Source: Paenibacillus tyrphae (GTDB lineage Bacteria > Bacillota > Bacilli > Paenibacillales > NBRC-103111). From it: a stretch of 64,000 nt of DNA. Positions 1 through 7,500 of this stretch are shown one piece after another. Both the position numbers and the translations under genes were made by a program. The DNA lies in NCBI RefSeq assembly GCF_027925525.1, contig NZ_BSDJ01000035.1, positions 1 to 64,000 on the forward strand, given 5' to 3'. Below the pieces are notes generated by a model. The model had not been told where the DNA came from. It did not search any database and worked only from the letters and a program-made list of their open reading frames with translations. How positions within the stretch are numbered: the stretch's first letter is position 1; each line of letters starts with the position of its first letter.

Positions 1-14
1 TTTAAAGCTTTTAA

Positions 15-60
15 CTTCGGAACGAAACGGACAATATCCGAGGGTTCCGAAATTTTTATT
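15..60 (+). terminator. rho-independent terminator before the tRNA cluster
   Basis: Inverted repeat TTCGGAAC (15-22) / GTTCCGAA (44-51) followed by a T-rich tail. It probably ends a transcript entering from the left edge, possibly an rRNA or tRNA unit; that gene lies outside the window. Confidence 0.55.
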
Positions 61-71
61 TTATGTAACGT

Positions 72-146
72 GCCGTCGTAGCTCAGCGGTAGAGCAACGC
101 ACTCGTAATGCGTAGGTCGGAGGTTCGATTCCTCTCGACGGCACCA
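72..146 (+). tRNA. tRNA-Thr (CGT)
   Basis: Cloverleaf with acceptor stem GCCGTCG/CGACGGC, TTCGATT T-loop and an encoded CCA end. The 7-base anticodon loop CTCGTAA gives anticodon CGT, which reads ACG (Thr). Confidence 0.93.
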
Positions 147-170
147 TCAAGGCCACATGATAATTCATAT

Positions 171-247
171 GGCGGTCGTGGCGAAGTGGTTAACGCATCG
201 GATTGTGGCTCCGACATTCGAGGGTTCGATTCCCTTCGATCGCCCCA
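171..247 (+). tRNA. tRNA-His (GTG)
   Basis: Anticodon loop TTGTGGC gives GTG. An extra G at 171 pairs with the discriminator C at 244, the G-1 position typical of tRNA-His. The CCA end is encoded. Confidence 0.93.
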
Positions 248-254
248 TAGTCAT

Positions 255-326
255 TGGGGATTAGCCAAGCGGTAAGGCAACGGACTTTGACTCCGTCATG
301 CCTAGGTTCGAATCCTAGATCCCCAG
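255..326 (+). tRNA. tRNA-Gln (TTG)
   Basis: Acceptor stem TGGGGAT/ATCCCCA with discriminator G; anticodon loop contains TTG. CCA is not encoded and must be added after transcription. Confidence 0.93.
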
Positions 327-338
327 TATTTTTAGCAC

Positions 339-411
339 GAGCCATTAGCTCAGTTGGTAGAGCACCTGACTTTTAATCAGGGTGTCGTAGGTTCGAGTCC
401 TACATGGCTCA
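339..411 (+). tRNA. tRNA-Lys (TTT)
   Basis: Acceptor stem GAGCCAT/ATGGCTC, discriminator A, anticodon loop CTTTTAA giving TTT. CCA is not encoded. Confidence 0.94.
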
Positions 412-432
412 TCTTCTTACAAAATAAATTGA

Positions 433-504
433 GCGGAAGTGGCTCAGGGGTAGAGCATCGCCTTGCCAAGGCGAGGGTCGCGGGTTCGAATCCCGTCTTC
501 CGCT
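433..504 (+). tRNA. tRNA-Gly (GCC), copy 1
   Basis: Acceptor stem GCGGAAG/CTTCCGC; anticodon loop TTGCCAA gives GCC. The 72-base body is identical to the copy at 570, but this copy is followed by TCA rather than an encoded CCA. Confidence 0.94.
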
Positions 505-569
505 TCATCGCAACTTTTGCTTATGAAGATTGACAATTGCTCTTTTTACTTTTAATCTAAAATTAGTTT

Positions 570-644
570 GCGGAAGTGGCTCAGGGGTAGAGCATCGCCT
601 TGCCAAGGCGAGGGTCGCGGGTTCGAATCCCGTCTTCCGCTCCA
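570..644 (+). tRNA. tRNA-Gly (GCC), copy 2
   Basis: Same 72-base body as the copy at 433, here with an encoded CCA. The flanks differ, so the duplication (or gene conversion) is confined to the tRNA body. Confidence 0.94.
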
Positions 645-654
645 TTTATGACAT

Positions 655-734
655 GCCGGTATGGCGGAATTGGCAGACGCGCGCGACTCAAAATCGTGAG
701 GGAAACCGTGGGGGTTCAAGTCCCTCTACCGGCA
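655..734 (+). tRNA. tRNA-Leu (CAA)
   Basis: Class II tRNA with acceptor stem GCCGGTA/TACCGGC, a short variable arm around 700-710 and anticodon loop CTCAAAA giving CAA (reads UUG). CCA is not encoded. Confidence 0.9.
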
Positions 735-741
735 TTTATAA

Positions 742-818
742 CGGGACGTAGCTCAGCTTGGTAGAGCACCTGGTTTGGGACCAGGGGGTCGCATGTTCGA
801 ATCGTGTCGTCCCGACCA
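742..818 (+). tRNA. tRNA-Pro (TGG)
   Basis: Acceptor stem CGGGACG/CGTCCCG with encoded CCA; anticodon loop TTTGGGA gives TGG. Confidence 0.93.
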
Positions 819-832
819 TTCAATATTTTAAT

Positions 833-906
833 GCGGGTGTAGTTCAATGGTAGAACTCCAGCCTTCCAAGCTGGTAGCGTGGGTTCGATTCCCATCACCC
901 GCTCCA
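833..906 (+). tRNA. tRNA-Gly (TCC)
   Basis: Acceptor stem GCGGGTG/CACCCGC with encoded CCA; anticodon loop CTTCCAA gives TCC. Together with the two GCC copies it makes three glycine tRNAs in this cluster. Confidence 0.93.
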
Positions 907-913
907 TATGTAA

Positions 914-987
<74 letters not shown>

Positions 988-1005
988 TCATATTTGAAAT
1001 TAAAG

Positions 1006-1030
1006 AGGTCTGGAAACAGGCCTTTTTTTG
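1006..1030 (+). terminator. terminator of the tRNA cluster
   Basis: Stem AGGTCTG / CAGGCCT with a GAAA loop and a run of seven T's, 20 bases after the last tRNA. Confidence 0.8.
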
Positions 1031-1174
1031 TTGTATTCTTTTGGCTATAGACGATCCCGCTTATAGAGGGTGCCACTTTCCATGCAGTGCTCTAAATTAT
1101 ATATCGGGCGGGAGCACGTAGGATAAGCTTTCGCAGTTCAATCTCTGGGAATCATGGCATTTACGGAAAAGTTC

Positions 1175-1217
1175 TGATACAATGGGTTAAAGCTCCTTTC
1201 GAGGGGCTTATTTTTTT
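1175..1217 (+). promoter_or_regulatory. extended -10 promoter with a 5'-terminal hairpin
   Basis: TGATACAAT (1175-1183) matches an extended -10; no good -35 is visible. Predicted transcription starts near 1190, exactly where the stem AAGCTCC (1190-1196) / GGGGCTT (1203-1209) begins. A run of seven T's follows, then directly AAGGAGG (1218-1224). The hairpin could stabilise the 5' end or act as an early attenuator for the leader ORF and the Gre-like gene. Only the sequence pattern is seen; the role is inferred. Confidence 0.45.
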
Positions 1218-1231
1218 AAGGAGGAAGGCAT

Positions 1232-1312
1232 ATGAGTCCTATGGCAGTACAAAGGCTGAACTCGCAAAGGATGAGAACGTATATAGGGGGGGATATCTAC
1301 TATGAACCCTAG
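1232..1312 (+). CDS. short leader ORF (26 aa) coupled to the Gre-like gene
   Basis: This 26-codon ORF has an ideal Shine-Dalgarno (AAGGAGG, 1218-1224) seven bases before its ATG. Its TAG stop (1310-1312) lies inside the start region of the next gene (ATG 1302), in another frame. The next gene has only a weak ribosome site of its own (a G-run at 1286-1292, inside this ORF), so the leader probably delivers ribosomes to it by translational coupling. The peptide starts MSPMAVQRLN, carries several Arg and Gln, has no signal peptide or membrane segment, and matches no family known to me. It may be a pure leader or a functional small protein. Confidence 0.5.
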   Translation: MSPMAVQRLNSQRMRTYIGGDIYYEP

Positions 1313-1763
1313 TTTCGGACGTGGCGCCCGTACCCAATTAATTAACCAATTGCTTTATTTTGACGAACAAAGCAGTGCGTTTCTTGATGACTTTTGCCCG
1401 CAGCAAGGCAAGGACCGAGCAAAACTCGAGAAGTTCATCGAACAATACACGGCAGTTCTGGAACGTTTATTGGCGCAAGATGAAGTGCAGTTTATGCAGT
1501 CCTTATATTCCAAAGTGCTGATCGGCAGCAGCGTAAAAGTGAAGTATGAGGATGACGGTCTAGAGGAAACGTTTACGATTGTATTCCCAACGTTGACTGC
1601 GCCTGATAAAAACTATGTTTCATTCTTATCCCCTATGGGGCGGCAGTTGCTCTTAGCTACGTCGGGTGCGGTACAAACGATTGAAATTCCTGCCGGCAGC
1701 TTTGCTGTAACGATCGAAGAAGTGAAATACGCTTACTCCGGCGAATTTACGAAGACAGGCTAA
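1302..1763 (+). CDS. GreA/GreB C-terminal-domain-like protein
   Basis: A 153-aa cytoplasmic protein. Residues about 25-70 are helical and acidic; residues about 75-145 resemble the FKBP-like C-terminal domain of GreA, GreB and Rnk, with the typical LSPMGRQLL segment near residue 107 (Gre proteins have SPLGRALLG) and a final beta-strand carrying the EIPAG turn. Such proteins bind RNA polymerase near the secondary channel and rescue or modulate paused complexes. The N-terminal helical part is much shorter than the coiled coil of true GreA (about 160 aa in total), so cleavage stimulation is uncertain. The start codon overlaps the upstream 26-codon ORF, suggesting coupled translation. A terminator follows. 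Family call is fairly sure, exact role is not. Confidence 0.75.
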   Translation: MNPSFGRGARTQLINQLLYFDEQSSAFLDDFCPQQGKDRAKLEKFIEQYTAVLERLLAQDEVQFMQSLYSKVLIGSSVKVKYEDDGLEETFTIVFPTLTAPDKNYVSFLSPMGRQLLLATSGAVQTIEIPAGSFAVTIEEVKYAYSGEFTKTG

Positions 1764-1794
1764 GCAACATCGAAAAAACATCAGGCTCACAAAA

Positions 1795-1827
1795 GGACAG
1801 CTCCTTTCGATGATAGGGGCTGTTCTT
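1795..1827 (+). terminator. terminator after the Gre-like gene
   Basis: Stem ACAGCTCCT / AGGGGCTGT (one G-T pair) with a T-rich tail, 35 bases past the stop codon. Confidence 0.7.
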
Positions 1828-1937
1828 CTACATTAAACAATCCATCGGGAGAGCCCGAAGCTATACAAATTGTCTACAAAATTTAGCGTTCCGGTTACAT
1901 TTTGGACCCGGCTATAGCAGTTTGCAGCAGTATGACT

Positions 1938-2007
1938 TATAATAAAAGGAATGAGCAATCCGATTAGAACGTAAGCTCGGATACGCTTAAAACGTTTAAA
2001 TGGGGTG
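1938..2007 (+). promoter_or_regulatory. promoter, candidate operator and RBS of the kdu/kdg operon
   Basis: TATAAT at 1938-1943 is a good -10, but no clear -35 lies 17 bases upstream, which would fit an activated or weak promoter. The near-palindrome TTAAAACGTTTAAA (1987-2000, core AAACGTTT) sits just before the ribosome site GGGGTG (2002-2007). Its shape recalls LacI-family operators such as those of KdgR; that link is inference. Confidence 0.4.
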
Positions 2008-2013
2008 TTAGAG

Positions 2014-2769
2014 ATGAATTTGTTTGATTTGACCGGAAAAGTGGCTTTAGTAACCGGAGGAGCCGTAGGTCTTGGTGCGGGTATTTCCTTAGGCTTGGCC
2101 AAGGCAGGCGCAGACGTCGTTATCGTGACAAGCAACGACCGTTCGCGTGAGGTTGAGCAGCAAATCCAAGCGATGGGCCGTAAGGCACACACCATCATAG
2201 CGGATCTGATGGATGAAAGCGTATTGAAGAGCGTGGTAGACGAGGCGTTGTCCGTATTTGGGAAAATCGATATTTTGGTTAACAATGCCGGGATTATTCG
2301 GCGTACGCCGGCTGCCGATCACGCGGCGCAGGACTGGCATGATGTGTTGAATTTGAACTTAAACTCTGTTTTTTTCCTGTCACAGCTTGTTGGGCGTGAA
2401 ATGATTAAACAAGGGTCGGGTAAAATTATAAATATTGCATCAATGTTAAGTTTTCAAGGCGGGATTAATGTGCCGGGCTATACGGCTTCCAAGCATGCGA
2501 TTGCCGGAGTAACTAAAGCGCTTGCGAACGAGTGGGCCAGCAAAGGCATTCAAGTGAACGCTATCGCTCCGGGGTACATGGCTACCGACAATACGGCAGC
2601 GCTTCGTGCGGATGAAGAGCGAAGCTCGCAAATTCTGGTGCGTATTCCAGCCGGGCGCTGGGGAACTTCGGAAGATATGCAAGGACCGATCATATTCCTC
2701 GCGTCACAGGCTTCAGACTACATGAGCGGCCACGTGCTTTGCGTGGATGGGGGATGGATGACGAGATAA
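2014..2769 (+). CDS. kduD: 2-dehydro-3-deoxy-D-gluconate 5-dehydrogenase (KduD-type SDR)
   Basis: A 251-aa classical short-chain dehydrogenase that interconverts 2,5-diketo-3-deoxygluconate and 2-keto-3-deoxygluconate (KDG) with NAD(H) in uronate/pectin breakdown. Visible: the Rossmann glycine motif TGGAVGLG (14-21), NNAG (90-93), catalytic Ser143, Tyr156 and Lys160, and the C-terminal IPAGRWGT...VDGGW pattern characteristic of KduD/gluconate 5-dehydrogenase. ATG 2014 is chosen because GGGGTG lies six bases upstream; an in-frame GTG at 2005 would overlap that site. First gene of a three-gene KDG operon; its stop overlaps the next start. A gluconate 5-dehydrogenase role is possible, but the kdgK/kdgA neighbours favour KduD. 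Confidence 0.88.
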   Translation: MNLFDLTGKVALVTGGAVGLGAGISLGLAKAGADVVIVTSNDRSREVEQQIQAMGRKAHTIIADLMDESVLKSVVDEALSVFGKIDILVNNAGIIRRTPAADHAAQDWHDVLNLNLNSVFFLSQLVGREMIKQGSGKIINIASMLSFQGGINVPGYTASKHAIAGVTKALANEWASKGIQVNAIAPGYMATDNTAALRADEERSSQILVRIPAGRWGTSEDMQGPIIFLASQASDYMSGHVLCVDGGWMTR

Positions 2770-3752
2770 TGATGGAGAACGGACGAGCGGAGCAGCAGCA
2801 GATGTTTCAGCCGGAAATCATTACATTCGGGGAATCGATGGCATTGATGATGCCGGAAGGAAGCAAAGGAATCGAATATTCGTCCCGCTTCCAAGGGCTG
2901 TTCGGGGGTGCGGAAAGCAACGTAGCGATCGGGGTATCCCGTCTGGGCCACAGAGCAGGCTGGTTCAGCCGCCTTGGGAAAGATCCGCTAGGCCGCATGA
3001 TCATGAAAAAAATCCGCGGCGAGGGCGTGGACGTCTCTCGTGTGGAGCTGACAACCGAAGCGCCGACCGGCTTAATGCTCCGCGAGGTGGTATCCGGGAA
3101 AACATCGGTTTATTATTACCGCAAAGGCTCGGCAGCCAGCACACTGAAGCCGGAGCATTTAGACGAGCAATATATTAAGCAGGCCAAATATTTGCATGTA
3201 ACGGGGATTACGACAGCGCTCAGTCCGACCTGCCGGGAAACGGTCAGGGAAGCGATGAAGCTGGCCCGCAAGCATGGCGTGAAGGTCTGTTTTGATCCGA
3301 ACTTGAGGCTGAAGCTGTGGTCACTGGAAGAAGCGCGAGAGGTGCTGCTGGAATTGGCCCAAGAAGCGGATTATTTCCTCCCGGGACTGGATGAGTTGAA
3401 GCTGCTGTATCAAACGGACAGTTTCGACGAAATTGTAAGCCGGCTTAGCCAGCTTAAGGCGGTATCGATCGTCAAGGGCGGCGAAGACGTAACGTATATC
3501 GTCGAGCAAGGACGCGTAAGCTCGGTGCCGTATTTTAAAGCGGAGCAAGTCGTGGATACGGTCGGGGCAGGAGACGGTTTTTGCGCGGGCTTTTTCGTCG
3601 GGTTGCTCAAGGGCTATAGTTTGGAAGAAGCGGTCCGCCTCGGTAACCTGATCGGCTGTATGGTGGTACAGATGGAGGGAGACTGGGAAGGCATTCCGAC
3701 TTGGGAGCAAGTGGAGGCGTTTCTTAACAACGTAAAGCATGTCGAGAGGTAG
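2769..3752 (+). CDS. kdgK: 2-dehydro-3-deoxygluconokinase (PfkB family)
   Basis: Ribokinase/PfkB-fold sugar kinase that phosphorylates KDG to KDPG. It shows the N-terminal ITFGESM strand, a GGAESNVAIG substrate-binding segment near residue 45, and the C-terminal signature DTVGAGDGFCAGF with the catalytic Asp of GAGD. Length about 327 aa is normal. The frame stays open upstream to a TTG at 2739 inside kduD, but ATG 2769 overlaps the kduD stop (TAATG), a standard translational-coupling junction; ATG 2772 is an alternative. Product feeds the aldolase encoded 58 bases downstream. Confidence 0.88.
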   Translation: MMENGRAEQQQMFQPEIITFGESMALMMPEGSKGIEYSSRFQGLFGGAESNVAIGVSRLGHRAGWFSRLGKDPLGRMIMKKIRGEGVDVSRVELTTEAPTGLMLREVVSGKTSVYYYRKGSAASTLKPEHLDEQYIKQAKYLHVTGITTALSPTCRETVREAMKLARKHGVKVCFDPNLRLKLWSLEEAREVLLELAQEADYFLPGLDELKLLYQTDSFDEIVSRLSQLKAVSIVKGGEDVTYIVEQGRVSSVPYFKAEQVVDTVGAGDGFCAGFFVGLLKGYSLEEAVRLGNLIGCMVVQMEGDWEGIPTWEQVEAFLNNVKHVER

Positions 3753-3810
3753 TATCCGATGCAACGAGTCCATGCACTACTAATTTCATATTAGGAACGG
3801 ATGAGGGAAT

Positions 3811-4473
3811 ATGAAAAAAATCAAGCTTTTGCAGCAGTTGACCAATGAAGGCGTGGTAGCGGTTCTGCGCGGAGAAACGCCGGAAGAAGTCGTCGAAATG
3901 GCGGAACAGGCGATTGCCGGTGGGATCAAAGTTATCGAAGTGACAATGACGGTGCCGTTCGCACTGCAGGCAATTGAGAAGCTTGCCAAGAAATATACAA
4001 GCTCCACGCAGGACCCGTCCAAATATGCGATTATTGGCGTAGGGACGGTATTGGACCCGGAAACAGCGCGGGCGGGCATTCTAAGCGGAGCGGAATTCGT
4101 GGTCGGTCCGGCGTTAAATCCGCATACCGTTACGTTGTGCAACCGGTACCGCGTACCTGTGATGCCTGGCGTCATGACGATTCAAGAGATTCAACGGGCA
4201 TTGGAGCTCGGCGTAGACATCGTGAAGCTGTTCCCGGGCAATCTGTACTCGCCATCCACGATCAAAGCGATCAAAGGGCCGCTTCCGCAAGCCAACGTTA
4301 TGCCGACCGGCGGTGTCTCCTTGGACAATCTCGCCGATTGGATCAAGGCGGGCGCAGTGGCTGTCGGTATCGGTTCCGATCTGACAACGGAAGCCGTCAA
4401 AACGGGCAACTACAGTCTGGTAGCCCAAAAAGCCACGCAATATATCGAAGCTTACCGGGCGGCGAAAGGCTAA
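3811..4473 (+). CDS. kdgA: KDPG/KHG aldolase
   Basis: A 220-aa class I aldolase that splits 2-keto-3-deoxy-6-phosphogluconate into pyruvate and glyceraldehyde 3-phosphate, the last step of the KDG branch. The general acid/base Glu43 lies in VIEVTMT, and Lys139 in DIVKLFPG is the expected Schiff-base lysine; the phosphate-binding PTGGV loop follows near residue 170. GGATGAGGG precedes the ATG. Last gene of the kduD-kdgK-kdgA operon, closed by a strong 18-bp-stem terminator. Together the three genes turn 2,5-diketo-3-deoxygluconate into central metabolites. Confidence 0.92.
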   Translation: MKKIKLLQQLTNEGVVAVLRGETPEEVVEMAEQAIAGGIKVIEVTMTVPFALQAIEKLAKKYTSSTQDPSKYAIIGVGTVLDPETARAGILSGAEFVVGPALNPHTVTLCNRYRVPVMPGVMTIQEIQRALELGVDIVKLFPGNLYSPSTIKAIKGPLPQANVMPTGGVSLDNLADWIKAGAVAVGIGSDLTTEAVKTGNYSLVAQKATQYIEAYRAAKG

Positions 4474-4498
4474 GTTGTCCATTATCTATAGTAATATC

Positions 4499-4550
4499 AA
4501 AGAAGCAGCGTAACCCAAACGTTCGTTCGGGTTACGCTGCTTCTTTCTTT
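4499..4550. terminator. bidirectional terminator between kdgA and gltB
   Basis: Perfect 18-bp inverted repeat (4499-4516 / 4529-4546) with a 12-base loop, flanked by A- and T-rich ends on the two sides. It lies between convergent genes and can serve both. Confidence 0.9.
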
Positions 4551-4586
4551 GATGAGGATCTTACGAATGGTTGCTTCTTATCAAGT

Positions 4587-7500
4587 TTATTCGGTAGCTA
4601 CCGATTGATCGGCTTGCAGACCGACCGGTGCGATCCGAACGAAGCTCGTTTGCAGGTTGTTCAGCAAATGCTCCACTTTCGCCGCGGCTTCCGGCTGTCC
4701 GGACTTCACGAGCTCTTCATGGTAAGTGCCGAGCAGTTCGCTCAAGTCTTTCATACTTTGTACGCCGACCGGTTCGATTTTGACCTTGGCGCCTTTGGCT
4801 ACCCGGCGTTCGATGGCGGCTTGATCTAGACCCATCTCCGGTACGAGGCGTTGGTAAATGACGCCGCCCGTCATCCCTGCGCAAATCCAAGGACCCGGAT
4901 CGCCGAGCACAACAGCGCGGCCGTTGGTCATGTATTCAAAGGCGAAGCCTTTCAAGTTCGCGCGGGCTGCGATGCCGCCGAGCTCGTCTTGAATCGGAGC
5001 CGTAATTTCGCCGCCGAATACGACGTCTGCGCCGGAGAACCGGATGCAAGCGCGGGTATCGGCATTGCCTTGAATCAGGAATAAGCCTTTTTGCGCGCCG
5101 TAGCCGAACGATTTGCCCACGGAACCATTGATGAATTGCTTATGCTTGCTTGGTGCTTTCAGGATCGCGACTTTACCGCCGAGCGACATTTTGCCGACGC
5201 CGTCTTCCGCACCGCCGTGAACCGTGATATTTACGCCGCGGGCATTGAAAGCAGCCAACCCGTTACCCGGCACGGAACCTTCGGTCATGGTGATGCTTAC
5301 CGGAGGCAGCGCATCGTAGCTGCCATCGAAACGGTCTCTTACGCGGTGGCTTGCATAGCGGCTGCCAAGGATACGGGATTCCGCATCGACTTTGGACCAA
5401 GTACGCTCCACCGGCACATCGAACGAAACGGCATCCGGGAAAAATTGCTGGCCTTCTGCTCCTGCTGCAATGCGAATATCCGAGGATACCGCGGCTGCAA
5501 CTTCCTCCAAAGCTTCTTGTGCTGCCGCCAAGGACAGCGGAGCCGGACGGAGCAGGTCGGACAGATCGATTTTCTCAAGATGACTTACTTGCTGCAGCAG
5601 GTCGGAACGACCAACGAGATCTTGCAGGTTTGCAAAGCCGAGCTGAGCGACGATGTCCCGCACTTCACGGCCGATTCCGCCAAACAAACGAACAAGCGAT
5701 TCAACAGCCGTATCATAGACACGAGGGACGAAGCGGCGAAGACCTTTTTCTTCGGCTTCTTCCATCGAGTCGATTTGCGTTGCGATTCCGACGTGACATG
5801 TATCCAGGTGACAGCCGCGGCACGTCGTACAGCCGATGGACTGCATTGCGATGGAGCCGAAGCCGATGCGGTTCGCGCCGAGCATGACCATTTTCACAAC
5901 GTCAGCACCGGATTTCATGCCGCCGTCGGACCAAAGCTCCACTTTGTGGCGCAATCCGGCTTCGATCAGCGCGATGTGCGCCAGCTTCGTACCGATTTCG
6001 GTCGGCAGACCGACGTGCGTGATGGAGTGAATCCGAGCTGCACCCGTGCCGCCGTCAAAACCGGACAACGTGATCACATCCGCGCCTGCTTTGGCAACGC
6101 CGACTGCAATCGTGCCGATACCAGGAACGACCGGAACTTTGACGATGATTTTCGCCTTGCGTCCGCTCGCTTCCTTCAACTCGGAAATGATTTGCGCCAA
6201 GTCCTCGATCGAATAAATGTCATGGTTGTTGGACGGTGATATCAGGTCGGAGCCGATGGTCGCGTTCCGTGCCAATGCGATCTTCGCCGTTACTTTCGAG
6301 CCCGGCAGGTGACCGCCTTCGCCCGGTTTTGCGCCTTGCCCGATCTTGATTTCCAAGAAGGCAACAGCGTTAGCCAGCTCGACGTTAACGCCGAAGCGTC
6401 CAGATGCAACTTGGGCGCCGCGGGTTCGCTTGTAGCGGCCGAGCATGTCTTTGATCTCGCCGCCTTCGCCGTTCATCGTCACCATGTTCAGACGCTCGCC
6501 GGCTTCGGCGTAAGCACGAAATGCCGTCTCGTTCTGCGATCCGAAGGACATGGATGAAATGAGCATTGGCAGATCATGGCCGCCGATACCAATCTCGACT
6601 TGGGAAGGGTCGAGCGGCTTACGGCCTTCGGCGTGCGCTTTCGCATAATTGAAATCCGCAACGTGACGGATGGAAATACCGTTTTTCTTTTCCTCTTCGC
6701 GCAGCTTGTCGCGATAGTCTTCGTACGGAGCCGCTCCGGAAGCCGCATCGCCGAGCGCTTTCCACATTCGTTGGAAGAAGCGGAAGTTGCGGGCTGCTTT
6801 TGCTTTCGGATTGGCAAAGTCGTCGTAACGGGCTTCGGCATCGGCTTCAAGCTCGGCAAAGCCGGTTCCGGCTTTATCGCTGCCCAGGTAGTTTACAATA
6901 TCCAGCACGTCGGCGAGCTCCGGCTTCAAGCCAATCGACGAGAAGAAGCGGGTGTAACCGCGAAGCTCATGCGTCCCGATCGTGGAAATGACTTTCTCCA
7001 AGCCTTTCATCAACGCGGTGAACACCTTGCGTGCCGCCGGTGCGCCGTCCTTTGCCGCTGCCGTAGCAAACAAGATGTAAGGGGACAACACATCTGCGCC
7101 CAAGCCGCAAGCAACGGCCATATCGTGCAGGTTGCGGATAGCCGCGCTGCGCAGCACGATCGTCGTTTGACGGCGCAGGTTGTTGCCGTAACCGAGCTTC
7201 ACTTCGCGAAGCGCGATATCGACTTTGGATACGGCCAGATGCGGGTCCATCCACAGCCGGTCGTTCTGATGCGCCTCGCTATCGTCCAGCACAAGCAGCA
7301 TAGCGCCTTTGCGCACAGCTTGCACGGCGTCCGCCGCAAGCTGCTCCAGGGCATCCTTCAGCGAAGTGCCGCGGGCGAACGTTGTCGACAACGTGGTAAC
7401 GGCATCGCCGTTTTGCGCACCGAACATCGCAACAAGCTGCTCATAGCTTGGCTGTTTCAATTCAGCTAAAGAATCGATACCGTTGCTGCCCTCCAACACG

